Made by a program: the position numbers and the translations under genes. A stretch of DNA of 64,000 bases, from contig NZ_AP026070.1 of assembly GCF_024363255.1 (NCBI RefSeq), positions 1,984,001-2,048,000 of the forward strand, read 5' to 3'. The DNA comes from Shewanella sp. NFH-SH190041 (lineage in GTDB: Bacteria; Pseudomonadota; Gammaproteobacteria; Enterobacterales; Shewanellaceae). The notes below the pieces were generated by a model. It was not told where the DNA came from, searched no databases, and worked only from the letters and a program-made list of their open reading frames with translations. Shown here piece by piece: positions 36,196 through 45,305 of the stretch (the first letter of the stretch is position 1; each line of letters starts with the position of its first letter).

Positions 36196-36288
36196 CCCCT
36201 TTTCTGCGTAAATTCAGTTCTCAGGCCATTATCTGTTGGTTGAGGGTAATGGCATGAGCTGCCTTTTTATCCATTGTTAAGGCTAACT

Positions 36289-37416
36289 ATGAAATACACT
36301 CTGATCCCGGAACGTTTGTTTGATGGCGAAACCTTTTATGACCACTGTCCTGTCACAATTGAAGATGGTCATATTTTGCAGTTAGATACTTGTGCTAACT
36401 GTCGGGAAACTAGGCTATCAGGCACATTGGTGCCAGGCTTTATTGATGTGCAGGTTAATGGTGGCGGTGGAGTATTGTTTAATGCCAATCCTTCAGTTGA
36501 AGGGCTATCGGCGATCAGTCAAGCCCACGCTGCTTTTGGTACTGTGGGAATGTTGCCGACTTTGATCACGGATGATATCAGGGTTATGGCTAAGGCTGCT
36601 GACGCGGTTGCTCTAGGGATAAAGGAGCAGTTGCTCGGTATTTTGGGAATTCATTTTGAAGGCCCTCATTTATCAGTGCCGAAAAAAGGTGTGCATCCGC
36701 AACAACATATTAGAGCTATTACCGAGACAGAGTTGGCGATTTTTAGCCGCCGAGATTTAGGGATAAAAGCGGTCACCTTAGCGCCAGAAAATGTTCCGCC
36801 TCAAACGATTGCCCAGCTGGTGACTAATGGGGCTAAAGTGTTTATCGGTCATAGTAATGCGGATTATGACACAGTGATCCAAGCAATTGATGCTGGCGCT
36901 TGCGGCTTTACTCATTTGTATAATGCCATGTCTCAGTTAGATTCTAGGGCGCCAGGTGTCGTTGGGGCTGCTTTTGAAACAGACCATACATGGTGCGGTT
37001 TGATCGTTGATGGTCATCATGTGCATCCAGCCGCCGCCAGATTGGCTTTAAAAGCTAAGCCAAGGGGGAAAATGATGTTAGTGACCGATGCTATGCCCCC
37101 GGTAGGGATGCCTGATGGTAGCAGTTTCAGGTTGTTTGACACCGAAATTATTCGTCATGGCGATCGAATTAATGCGGTGACTGGTGAGCTAGCCGGCTGT
37201 GTGTTGGATATGGCTGGCGCGGTGCGTAATACGGTTAATACCCTAGGTCAATCTTTGGCAGAAGCTTTGCGGATGGCGAGTTTGTACCCGGCACAATGTT
37301 TACAGCTAGATAATGAATTAGGCCGTATCGCCCCGCAATACCGCGCCAGCTTTGTATTGCTGAATGATGAATTACAGGTTAGTCATACTTATATTGATGG
37401 TCATCGGGTTTTTTAA
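36289..37416 (+). CDS. nagA: N-acetylglucosamine-6-phosphate deacetylase
   Basis: This 375-residue amidohydrolase-superfamily enzyme removes acetate from GlcNAc-6-P. Motifs: PGFIDVQVNGGGG (metal-site strand, about 48), GIHFEGPHLSVPKKGVHP (metal Glu, about 122), IGHSNADYD (about 187), THLYNAMSQLDSRAPG (about 209) and the catalytic Asp in LVTDAMPPVGMP (about 266). The start at 36289 (MKYTLIPERLF) has AAGG 8 bp upstream; an in-frame TTG at 36274 is weaker. It is the last gene of the nagKBA operon, 93 bp after nagB, and a hairpin without T-run follows. Confidence 0.93.
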   Translation: MKYTLIPERLFDGETFYDHCPVTIEDGHILQLDTCANCRETRLSGTLVPGFIDVQVNGGGGVLFNANPSVEGLSAISQAHAAFGTVGMLPTLITDDIRVMAKAADAVALGIKEQLLGILGIHFEGPHLSVPKKGVHPQQHIRAITETELAIFSRRDLGIKAVTLAPENVPPQTIAQLVTNGAKVFIGHSNADYDTVIQAIDAGACGFTHLYNAMSQLDSRAPGVVGAAFETDHTWCGLIVDGHHVHPAAARLALKAKPRGKMMLVTDAMPPVGMPDGSSFRLFDTEIIRHGDRINAVTGELAGCVLDMAGAVRNTVNTLGQSLAEALRMASLYPAQCLQLDNELGRIAPQYRASFVLLNDELQVSHTYIDGHRVF

Positions 37417-37429
37417 TTCAGAACGCGGT

Positions 37430-37448
37430 TGCAGCCTAAAGGGCTGCA
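37430..37448 (+). terminator. Hairpin after nagA, possible terminator
   Basis: The stem TGCAGCC / GGCTGCA (7 bp, loop TAAAG) lies 13 bp after the nagA stop. No U-tract follows (TAAGAAAATACC), so termination would be weak or factor-dependent. Confidence 0.45.
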
Positions 37449-37799
37449 TAAGAAAATACCCCCCCTGAATTTTATCCTAATTGACTCGATAAATAGAGAT
37501 AGTGATATAAAAGCGATCAAGCACTGTATTTATATGCAGTATTCAATACCGTATTTATATAAATATCAAAAAGTGCGTGATAAAATCGGGAATCAAATCT
37601 CGTTTTTTTAACACATGCGCATAGATTGATAGTGATAATGCTTACTGTTAATATGCTGTGTCGATTAAATTATTGGCTAATAATACATTTAACAAAGCAA
37701 TTTAACGGGACAAAAAATCAGCTGTACTTCGAACCTTAATATGTATAGCCAACTATTTTTGTCCACTTTTTGCGGCGTTACACTTCTATCGAGATCTAA
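37449..37799. other. Gene-free AT-rich stretch after nagA
   Basis: About 350 bp. A 60-codon open frame at 37429-37611 starts at a non-ATG codon and runs through the hairpin, so it is not called. The sequence is AT-rich with no repeat or IS end visible. Confidence 0.5.
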
Positions 37800-38240
37800 A
37801 TGAATACAGAGGAATATCTAAATAAACTATTTGGTGATGCTGGCTGGTACGAAGGGAGAGATATCGAATTAGATAACCTATTAGATATCACTATAGCATC
37901 ACATCTAGCCGCAGTGAAAATCCTCAAAGAGTATGGAGGATTATCTGTTGGAAAAACGGGGCCTGGTAGAGACTGTGCAGCGAGTGATATTAAATTCTAT
38001 ACAAGGCCACATTACGAAGCGAATGGCCTATGTAAAGAATGGGAAGCTAAAGTTGGAAATCTCGTGGTGATTGCTAATGCTCACCATCAACATATTATAG
38101 TTTTGGTAGATTCTCAGAGTAATTTATACATATTTACAGCTTCAGATGAGCAACTTTACTATGGAGGTTCATTTTCCGAGACTACGGCAAAATTGTTACT
38201 TGGCTTAGATTATGGTCCCACAATAGAAAAGGCTTCATAA
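37800..38240 (+). CDS. SUKH-3 type immunity protein
   Basis: This 146-residue cytoplasmic protein contains LFGDAGWYEGRDIELDNLLD (about 10), AAVKILKEYGGLSVGKTGPG (about 37) and SDIKFYTRPHYEANG (about 61). This is the SUKH-3 pattern GW..GR...... L.E(F/Y)GGL.....G.G. SUKH-3 proteins are immunity partners of deaminase or nuclease toxins. No toxin is adjacent, so it is an orphan, like those of the 4.5-16.8 kb array, placed here between nagA and steroid genes. The gene is intact and AT-rich. Confidence 0.72.
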   Translation: MNTEEYLNKLFGDAGWYEGRDIELDNLLDITIASHLAAVKILKEYGGLSVGKTGPGRDCAASDIKFYTRPHYEANGLCKEWEAKVGNLVVIANAHHQHIIVLVDSQSNLYIFTASDEQLYYGGSFSETTAKLLLGLDYGPTIEKAS

Positions 38241-38587
38241 CTTGTTCTAACAGAACATAAAACCGTCACGTTTTACCATTAACCAACGAAGTAATGCCAT
38301 TTTATATGGTGGCTAAGCCAAGCTTTATATAGACATACAAAGTGGTTGCACGAGTTTAGTTTAGGGGAGGGTGAGCTTTATCCTATGAATACTGATGAAT
38401 ATTGAACGTATTAATTTAGCCATTTTAGGGATAACAACAGTAGAGGTTTTAGTTGAAAAAGTTTTGATCTGGTTAATCTGCTAATACAAGAAAAATGACC
38501 ATCTGTTTAAATGAAAAAACATTTAGTTATTACATTTTACCCACAATTTCAGTTCGTTTAAAACGACGTTATATGAGAAAAAATTAG
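38241..38587. other. Gene-free stretch between two immunity-like genes
   Basis: About 350 bp and AT-rich. Short fragments (TDEYstopTY, LVLVEKVLIWLIC) suggest decay but cannot be assigned. No hairpin repeat is present. Confidence 0.45.
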
Positions 38588-39022
38588 ATGAACCCGTTCA
38601 ATATTCTAGGAAAGCGTTTTAATGATGTTCAGCATCTTTTGAATCATGCTGGTATAAAAAATGTACATGATGAACTTGACGATGAAGAAGCACCGCAGTT
38701 TTATGTGTCTGCTAAAGATGGAACTTGGGAACTATCATTAGGAAATAATCAGCACATTGAGACAATCTTCATTAATAAACCAGATAAGTTTTCTACTTAC
38801 TTAGGTTTCAGTTCGGTAACGGAGATAAGTAAACTCGAAAAAATATATGGCACGTCAAGCGTTCGCAGAGACCAAGCTAATATTCCATTTTTAGGCCTAA
38901 AAGGTGCTTTTACTCGTTTTGATAATGAAAAATATCTATTACATGTTGAGTATGAAATAGATTCAACAAAAATTAAAATGGTTACTTTGATGTTGCCAGA
39001 AGTTATGAAGTTTTCTTGCTAA
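38588..39022 (+). CDS. Hypothetical immunity-like protein
   Basis: This 144-residue soluble protein of unknown family contains FNDVQHLLNHAGIKNVHDEL and IETIFINKPDKFSTYLGF, then KMVTLMLPEVMKF. The alternation of short strands and acidic loops is typical of immunity-type proteins. It follows a SUKH-3 gene by 347 bp on the same strand. GAGAAAAAATTAG lies just before the ATG. Function is inferred only from its neighbour and composition. Confidence 0.45.
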   Translation: MNPFNILGKRFNDVQHLLNHAGIKNVHDELDDEEAPQFYVSAKDGTWELSLGNNQHIETIFINKPDKFSTYLGFSSVTEISKLEKIYGTSSVRRDQANIPFLGLKGAFTRFDNEKYLLHVEYEIDSTKIKMVTLMLPEVMKFSC

Positions 39023-39358
39023 TTAGCAACATCTCACTGGCGGCTGATTATCCAAGGGATATTGCCACCTATAAAATATATAACCAGTGTTTTTTGATTT
39101 TTCCCTTCTGTGACGCCATCCTCCGGAAAGCTTTATTTCAGATATTAGTGTGTATTTCTCTTAATAGCCTTATTTAACAGGTTTTTTTGTTAGTCCCGTT
39201 GGACGATGTTTGCAGGCAGGCAAGTTTACAAGATGGTGTCAGCAAAGTGTCCGCAGCAGTGCGCCGGGCAGATGACACATTTCCACTTAGCGGTGCTTAG
39301 GCTGAAACAGTCGGGAGCAGGCAGGGTGGGAATAAGCCTATTCAGGGAGCATAACGAG

Positions 39359-40093
39359 ATGAAACATCAAGATAAAGTAGTGCTGGTAACCGGTGCAGGT
39401 CAAGGTATGGGGCAGGCGATGGTTGCCCGCTTTGCCGCCGAAGGCGCCAAGGTGATCGCGGTGGATATCAATCAGGCCAGTGCCGATACGACAGCTGCAA
39501 AAGAAGGTAATGCCAATGTGATTGGTCTTGGGTGTGATATTTCCGATCCTGCGGCCGTGCGCGATGCCATGGTTAAAGCGGTAGACACCTTTGGGCGACT
39601 AGATGTATTGGTGAACAATGCTGGCGTCGGCTCGGTAGATGCTTTTCTTGATACCCCGGATGAGCATTGGCACAAGGTCATTGGCGTTAACCTGACCGGA
39701 ACCTTTCTGTGTTGCCGCGAGGCAGGGCGGATTATGCAACAGCAAGGCAGTGGCGCCATTATCAATGTTTCCAGCACCGCTGCGGTATCTGGCGAAGGCC
39801 CTAGCCACTATGTGGCCTCCAAAGCCGGCGTGATGGGGCTGACCCGTAGTATTGCCAGAGAACTTGCTCCCATGGGGATCCGCGTCAATACCCTAGTGCC
39901 AGGACCTACCAATACTCCGATGATGGCAGATATCCCCGAAGAGTGGACTGCGCAAATGGTTGCGGCCATTCCCCTTGGGCGTATGGGCGAGCCTGCGGAC
40001 ATTGCTGCGGCAGCATCCTTTTTAGCATCGGACGATGCTGCCTTTATTACCGGGCAAAATATTGCTGTGAATGGCGGGATGGCGTTTTTGTAA
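39359..40093 (+). CDS. Short-chain dehydrogenase/reductase, likely hydroxysteroid dehydrogenase or acyl-CoA dehydrogenase step
   Basis: This 244-residue classical SDR has the cofactor loop VTGAGQGMGQA (about 10), an acidic residue after beta2 (AVDINQ, about 36) that favours NAD(H), NNAG (about 86), catalytic Ser in NVSSTAAV and Tyr/Lys in SHYVASKAG (about 150). The start at 39359 (MKHQDK) has CAGGGAG 11 bp upstream; the upstream in-frame ATG at 39206 adds 51 residues with no SDR similarity. It heads the operon to 45088. Substrate could be a bile-acid hydroxyl or a 3-hydroxyacyl-CoA side chain; the sequence does not decide. Confidence 0.85.
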   Translation: MKHQDKVVLVTGAGQGMGQAMVARFAAEGAKVIAVDINQASADTTAAKEGNANVIGLGCDISDPAAVRDAMVKAVDTFGRLDVLVNNAGVGSVDAFLDTPDEHWHKVIGVNLTGTFLCCREAGRIMQQQGSGAIINVSSTAAVSGEGPSHYVASKAGVMGLTRSIARELAPMGIRVNTLVPGPTNTPMMADIPEEWTAQMVAAIPLGRMGEPADIAAAASFLASDDAAFITGQNIAVNGGMAFL

Positions 40094-40230
40094 TCTTTGT
40101 TTTTCCCATTGCAGCTGGTGGCCTGTGAGCCAGTCATCAATCGATGTGGCTCATAGCTATCTAGCGCTTAACCGTTCACCCGAAAAGGCCATTCAATCAG
40201 AGGGGGAGCGGATCGGCAGGAGGCTGGTAC

Positions 40231-40911
40231 ATGAGTGATTATTCCGCAAATACAACCACAGCAGAGCCGGGCGTAGAAGCATTAACACTGGCTCAACGCA
40301 TTGACCGGCTGGAGTCTACTGAGGCGATTCGTCAACTGGCAGGCCAATATGCCTTGTCATTGGATATGCGTGATTTAGATGCCCATGTTGGCTTGTTTGC
40401 GGCTGATATCCGGGTTGGACGGGAGAAAACCGGTCGCGCGCATCTGAAAGCTTGGGTAGATGACACCCTACGGCATCAGTTCACCGGCACGTCTCACCAT
40501 ATTGGCCAACACATTATCGAATTTATTGATGTCGACCATGCCATCGGCGTGGTCTATTCCAAAAATGAGCATGAGACCGGCGCTGAGTGGGTGATTATGC
40601 AGATGCTGTACTGGGACGATTATGAACGCATTGATGGCCGTTGGTATTTCCGTCGCCGTCTGCCTTGTTATTGGTATGCCAGTGATCTGAACCGCCCTCC
40701 TATCGGGGAAATGAAAATGCGTTGGCCCGGCCGCGCCCCCTATTACGGCACATTTCATGATTTGTTCCCCAGTTGGCAGGATTTCTGGCGTCAGTCGCCG
40801 GAAGACGAGCGGGATGCCGTGTTGCCCCAAGTGGCCGCGCCAGCGGAGTTAGACAAGTTTTTGCTGACTATGCGTCGTGATGCCCCGGCCCCAAAAATTC
40901 GGGTGCGTTAG
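40231..40911 (+). CDS. SnoaL-like (NTF2-fold) protein, candidate bile-acid 7-alpha-dehydratase
   Basis: This 226-residue protein is SnoaL-like. The N-terminal pattern LEST-EAIRQLAGQYALSLDMRDLD places Tyr (about 40) and Asp (about 45) five residues apart, as the catalytic Tyr and Asp of BaiE. SHHIGQHIIEF (about 88) supplies the His and YFRRRLPCYWY (about 143) an Arg. BaiE and Hsh2-type enzymes remove the 7-alpha-hydroxyl of delta-4-3-keto bile acids. The C-terminal 50 residues (PSWQDFWRQSPEDERD) are extra to BaiE. It sits between an SDR and a steroid-CoA ligase gene. The reaction is inference; the fold is also used by limonene-type hydrolases and polyketide cyclases. Confidence 0.7.
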   Translation: MSDYSANTTTAEPGVEALTLAQRIDRLESTEAIRQLAGQYALSLDMRDLDAHVGLFAADIRVGREKTGRAHLKAWVDDTLRHQFTGTSHHIGQHIIEFIDVDHAIGVVYSKNEHETGAEWVIMQMLYWDDYERIDGRWYFRRRLPCYWYASDLNRPPIGEMKMRWPGRAPYYGTFHDLFPSWQDFWRQSPEDERDAVLPQVAAPAELDKFLLTMRRDAPAPKIRVR

Positions 40912-41010
40912 TGCATGCTAATTGTCGGAGAGCGTAGGCTTTTGCCACTTGCTCGGCCTCAATAGCACAGCGTTACGTCAGTTAACAGTAATAAGACACA
41001 GGATGGATTC

Positions 41011-42927
41011 GTGACAACACATAACAGTCTGCAGCCGGACAGACCGGCTGATCCCCAGGCGTTGGTCAGTCGAGAGCAGACCCAAGCGAAAATGGATTTG
41101 CGTGCTCAGGCCGCCGCACTGATTAAACTCTATGCGCACTATACCTTAGCTGACCGGCTTGAAGCGCAAAGCGCCGAGTTAGGTGAGCGCACCTTGCTGA
41201 TATATGAGGGGCGTCGCTTTAGTTATGCCGAGGTTAACCGTCAGGCCGATCGGGTAGCGCATGCAGCCGCTGCATTGGGGCTTAAGTGTGGTGATGTCTG
41301 CGCCATTGCGCTGGAAAACCGCCCAGCCTTTTTCTTTACCTGGTTTGGCCTGACCAAGTTGGGCGTCACCGTGGCGTTTATTAACTCCCAAATTCAGGGG
41401 GTGCCATTGGTGCACGCCATTAAGACCACGGATGCTAAGGCCGTGATTGTGGGGGAAGAGTGCAGCGAATTGTTTGCTCGCACCCTGAGTAGTCACCCTG
41501 AGTTAGCCCAGACCCCACTATATCTGCTGCCGGATGCGGAGTTACCCACCGAGCGCAGTAACACCTTAGGCCAGCTGTCGGCGGGGATTTTCAGCGATGG
41601 TTTTATCCAAGCCTTTGAAAATGCGGCAACAACATCATTTCCAACCGCGTTACGTGAGAGCTTAAAAGCAGAAGATCCCACTCTGCTGATATTTACCTCG
41701 GGAACCACTGGGCTGCCTAAAGCGGCAATTTACAGCCATATGCGTTGGTTAACCTCTGGTGATGTTATGCAGGTGACGGTTAATGCCGGGCCAGATGATG
41801 TGTTTTATTGCTGTTTGCCTTTGTATCACGGGGCGGCGGCTACCTCGGTAACATCGACCGCCTTAGCCGGTGGCAGCGCCATTGTGCTGCGGCGTAAGTT
41901 CAGTGTGCGGCGATTTTGGTCTGATGTCATCGAATATGGCGTGACTGTGGTGCAGTATATCGGCGAGATCTGCCGTTACCTGCTCAATTACGATGATGCA
42001 GTGAATGACGCTAAGGGAAACCATCAGCATCAGGTTCGTGCTATGTTAGGGGCGGGGCTCACGGCGGCCTCTTGGCAGCGCTGGCTGGAGAAGTTCAGTC
42101 CTGAGTCTGGAACCATGGATATTTTTGAAGGTTGGGGCTCAACAGAGGCCAATACCAACTTGATTAATCTGGACAATTATATTGGCAGTTGTGGTCGGGT
42201 ACCGGACTGGAACAAAACCAATTTTCGCTTAGTGCGCTTTGATACCGAAACCCAGCAGCATGTGCGGGATAATGCAGGTAACTATTTGGCCTGTCAGCCC
42301 GGCGAAGTGGGCGAAGGGCTCGGGATGATTATCCAACATCCTGAATTCGGCGGTGGCAGATTTGAAGGGTATACCTCCGCGGCTGCAACGGAGCAGAAGA
42401 TCCTGCGTGATGTATTTGTCAACGGTGATGCGTACTGGCGCTCCGGCGATTTGCTGCGTTTTGATGCCGACGGCTATTTCTATTTTGTTGATCGTATTGG
42501 TGACACCTTCCGTTGGAAAAGTGAGAACGTCTCCACCCAAGAAGTCGCCGCAGAGTTGGCTGATTTTAGCGGTATTGAAACCATCAATATTTATGGGGTG
42601 CAGGTGCCAGAGCATGAAGGGCGCGCGGGGATGGCGGCCATTGTGATGCAGCCGGGGCAAGCGTTTGATGCTCAAGGCTTTTACGATTTCTCTGCCGCTT
42701 GCTTGCCCGGCTATGCCTGCCCGCAGTTTGTGCGGGTTAGCGACAATGCCGATATGACCTCCACCTTTAAACTGCGCAAAGTGGATTTACAAAAACAGGG
42801 ATACGATCCTGTGGCCTGTAATGAACCTCTGTTTGTCAGGGATGATAAGACTGGCACCTATCAGCCATTGTCTGATGCGGCGCTGGCGGCTGTGGGCTTT
42901 TTGCCCTTTGACAGTCACACCGAGTAA
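41011..42927 (+). CDS. Acyl-CoA synthetase (steroid side-chain type, FATP-like)
   Basis: This 638-residue AMP-forming ligase activates a carboxylate with ATP and CoA. Motifs: the P-loop LLIFTSGTTGLPKAA (about 226), the middle GWGSTEANTN (about 373), and the late YFYFVDRIGDTFRWKSENVS (about 490) with the Asp and Arg that bind ribose and CoA. The IGDTFRWK(G/S)EN form is typical of FATP/FadD17/FadD19-like ligases for very-long-chain or steroid acids. The start is GTG at 41011 with CAGGATGG upstream. It sits 14 bp before the thiolase gene. It is likely to activate the bile-acid side chain. Confidence 0.88.
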   Translation: MTTHNSLQPDRPADPQALVSREQTQAKMDLRAQAAALIKLYAHYTLADRLEAQSAELGERTLLIYEGRRFSYAEVNRQADRVAHAAAALGLKCGDVCAIALENRPAFFFTWFGLTKLGVTVAFINSQIQGVPLVHAIKTTDAKAVIVGEECSELFARTLSSHPELAQTPLYLLPDAELPTERSNTLGQLSAGIFSDGFIQAFENAATTSFPTALRESLKAEDPTLLIFTSGTTGLPKAAIYSHMRWLTSGDVMQVTVNAGPDDVFYCCLPLYHGAAATSVTSTALAGGSAIVLRRKFSVRRFWSDVIEYGVTVVQYIGEICRYLLNYDDAVNDAKGNHQHQVRAMLGAGLTAASWQRWLEKFSPESGTMDIFEGWGSTEANTNLINLDNYIGSCGRVPDWNKTNFRLVRFDTETQQHVRDNAGNYLACQPGEVGEGLGMIIQHPEFGGGRFEGYTSAAATEQKILRDVFVNGDAYWRSGDLLRFDADGYFYFVDRIGDTFRWKSENVSTQEVAAELADFSGIETINIYGVQVPEHEGRAGMAAIVMQPGQAFDAQGFYDFSAACLPGYACPQFVRVSDNADMTSTFKLRKVDLQKQGYDPVACNEPLFVRDDKTGTYQPLSDAALAAVGFLPFDSHTE

Positions 42928-42940
42928 GGAGAAGTAACAT

Positions 42941-44152
42941 ATGGGGTTAACAGGAAACGCGGCCATTGTTGGCGCGGCGCAGTATAAACCGGAAAAATAC
43001 CAGAGCGCACCACAGATGTTCCATCTGCAACAGGTGGCTGATCTGGCGCGGCTGGCACTGCGTGATGCCGGAATGGGAATAGATGAGCTTGATGGGTTAG
43101 TGATCCACGGACCTCAGTTCCACGAAGCCTCGATTTTTGTGCCGGCGATGGCGGCCGAATATTTGGGTATTGAACTGAATTTTGCTGAGGTGGTGGATTT
43201 AGGCGGTTGTACATCTGTTGGCATGATTTGGCGTGCGGCGGCGGCCATTGAAATGGGACTGTGTGAAGCCGTGCTCTGTGTGATCCCGGCGCGAATGGCC
43301 CCGTTTGGCCCGGATGAAGACCCAGCCTGGATGGCGCAGGCGATGCGTTATGGTGGTCACTCCACCGCATTTGGTGCGCCAGAAGCGGAGTTTGATTTGC
43401 CCTATGGCCATTTAGGACAGAATACCGGTTACGCCATGATAGCCCAGCGTTATGCCGCCAAGTACGGATATGATCCGCTGTCGATGGCTAAGATTGCGGT
43501 GGATCAACGCTTTAATGCCCAGGGACACCCGGATGCGATTTTCCGCGGTACGGAATTGACAGCCGAGCAGGTGTTGGCCTCTAAGATGGTGGCCGACCCG
43601 CTGCATGTGCTGGAGATTGTGATGCCAGTGGCCGGTGGCGCGGCGGTGATTGTGACCTCCAAAGAAAAGGCGGCTAAAGCGAAACAACGGCCAGCCTTTA
43701 TCACCGGGTTTGGTGAGCGTTTGTCCTATAAGTCGCCTTCCTATGCAAATGAAATGACGGTAACGCCATTGGCTCAGGCGGCGGCTAAGGCCTTTAGTAT
43801 GGCCGGGCTGACACCGGGACAGATGGATGCTGCTCAGTTGTATGACTGTTACACCATTACGGTTTTGCTGTCGCTGGAAGATGCGGGTTTTTGTCCCAAA
43901 GGGGAAGGCATGCGTTTTATTCGTGAACATAACCTGACTTATAAAGGGGATTTTCCTTTAAATACCCACGGCGGGCAGTTGAGTTTTGGCCAAAGTGCGT
44001 CTGCCGGGGGCATGTCACAGGTGATCGAAGCTTTTGATCAGATAAGTGGCCGCGCCGGGGAGCGGCAACTGGGTCGGGCAGATAATATTTTTGTCAGTGG
44101 CACCGGGGGTGTCATGAGTGAGCAGGGCGCCTTGATCCTGCAGGGAGGTTAA
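42941..44152 (+). CDS. SCP2-thiolase / Ltp2-like aldolase
   Basis: This 403-residue thiolase-fold protein contains LDGLVIHGPQFHEAS (about 50), the core LGGCTSVGMIWRAAAAIEM (about 88), AAQLYDCYTITVLLSLEDAG (about 299) and LSFGQSASAGGMSQVIEA near the end. The family includes SCP2 thiolases and steroid aldolases that need a DUF35 partner. The next gene (4 bp away) encodes a DUF35 domain, so an aldolase-DUF35 complex that splits the D-ring-attached side chain is the most probable function. A true thiolase is possible. RBS AAGGAG at 42928-42933 is strong. Confidence 0.85.
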   Translation: MGLTGNAAIVGAAQYKPEKYQSAPQMFHLQQVADLARLALRDAGMGIDELDGLVIHGPQFHEASIFVPAMAAEYLGIELNFAEVVDLGGCTSVGMIWRAAAAIEMGLCEAVLCVIPARMAPFGPDEDPAWMAQAMRYGGHSTAFGAPEAEFDLPYGHLGQNTGYAMIAQRYAAKYGYDPLSMAKIAVDQRFNAQGHPDAIFRGTELTAEQVLASKMVADPLHVLEIVMPVAGGAAVIVTSKEKAAKAKQRPAFITGFGERLSYKSPSYANEMTVTPLAQAAAKAFSMAGLTPGQMDAAQLYDCYTITVLLSLEDAGFCPKGEGMRFIREHNLTYKGDFPLNTHGGQLSFGQSASAGGMSQVIEAFDQISGRAGERQLGRADNIFVSGTGGVMSEQGALILQGG

Positions 44153-44155
44153 CGG

Positions 44156-45088
44156 ATGAGTGTAAAACCTATGCCGGTTGCCACGGCGATATCAGCGCCT
44201 TTTTGGCAGGCGCTGAATGATGGTCAGCTGAAAATCCAACAATGTCAGGATTGTCGCAATTGGGTCTTTTATCCTCGCGCTCATTGTACCCATTGTATGA
44301 GTGAGCGGCTGAGCTGGCAGGCGGTGAGCGGCGAAGCCAGTCTTTATACCTATACACTGACCCGTGTGCCAACCTTGCCGGAATTGGCCGATGAATTGCC
44401 CCAAGCGCTGGCGGTTGTGGAGCTAAAAGAAGGGGTAAGGATTAACACGACGCTGACTGGCATTGATGAAGCTGATATCTATGTGGGCATGAAGCTTAAG
44501 CCGGTATTTGATCGGCGTGATGCTAAAGGTAATACCCTGCTGCGTTTTACTGCAAAGGATAATACTACCTCTGAGCTCAGTTATGATAATCCGCTGGAAG
44601 CGTTACCCCGCAATGCAAAAGGGCAGATCCAGGTGCCAGTCTCTAATCTGCCGGCAATGGCAGCGTTGGCGGACAATACCTTTACGCCCTGGAGTGATGC
44701 GGTGCTGGTGGATCAGCCTTTGATTGATGCTTTTGCCGCGCTGTCAGGGGATGACTATTGGATCCATACCGATGCGGATAAGGCGGCTACGGATAGCCCG
44801 TTTGGTACCACGATAGCCCATGGCGCATTAGTGCAGGTTCTGCAATCAAAAATGCAGTTTGCGTTGCCATTTGACATTGTCGGTTTTAAGACCATGGTCA
44901 ACTATGGCTCTAATCGGCTACGTTTCCCGGCACCAGTGCCTGTAAATTCATTAATCCATGCGCGGGCGAAAGTGAAAGCGGTGCAGCCGACGCCCAAAGG
45001 GATGCAGCTGACTTTAGAGGTGAATATTCACGTGGTGGATCAGGACCGGCCATCCGTGATTAATGATTTAGTGATCCTGTATCGCTAA
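44156..45088 (+). CDS. DUF35 (zinc ribbon/OB) - MaoC hydratase fusion protein
   Basis: In this 310-residue protein the N-terminal zinc ribbon C-x2-C ... C-x2-C (C30, C33, C44, C47; CQDCRNW and CTHCMS) is followed by an OB-fold (LYTYTLTRVPTLPEL). The C-terminal MaoC hot-dog domain carries the dehydratase stretch SGDDYWIHTDADKA (about 198) and SPFGTTIAHGALV (about 214). MaoC hydrates an enoyl-CoA side chain; DUF35 docks on the thiolase-fold aldolase encoded just upstream. In ChsH2 of Actinobacteria the order is MaoC then DUF35, so here it is reversed. It ends the operon; the terminator lies 187 bp further. Confidence 0.87.
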   Translation: MSVKPMPVATAISAPFWQALNDGQLKIQQCQDCRNWVFYPRAHCTHCMSERLSWQAVSGEASLYTYTLTRVPTLPELADELPQALAVVELKEGVRINTTLTGIDEADIYVGMKLKPVFDRRDAKGNTLLRFTAKDNTTSELSYDNPLEALPRNAKGQIQVPVSNLPAMAALADNTFTPWSDAVLVDQPLIDAFAALSGDDYWIHTDADKAATDSPFGTTIAHGALVQVLQSKMQFALPFDIVGFKTMVNYGSNRLRFPAPVPVNSLIHARAKVKAVQPTPKGMQLTLEVNIHVVDQDRPSVINDLVILYR

Positions 45089-45274
45089 TAGGAGCACCGG
45101 CGTAGTGGTTTGGACTGCCATTATGCCAGCGCAGTTACCGGTGTTTCATCGTTGACCCATCACCCCAAATGCGGTCATTGATGACGGTAAAACAAGGCCA
45201 CAAGGCGTTAATCCGCGGTATTTTAATTTGGGTTAACACTTAATGTTGCGCCTTCATGTCTCCAACCTTGCTTT

Positions 45275-45305
45275 GCCGGGTGCCAGCTTCACCCGGCCTT
45301 TTTAT
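45275..45305 (+). terminator. Intrinsic terminator of the 39-45 kb operon
   Basis: The stem GCCGGGTG / CACCCGGC (8 bp, loop CCAGCTT) is followed by CTTTTTATA. It lies 187 bp after the DUF35-MaoC stop. Confidence 0.88.
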
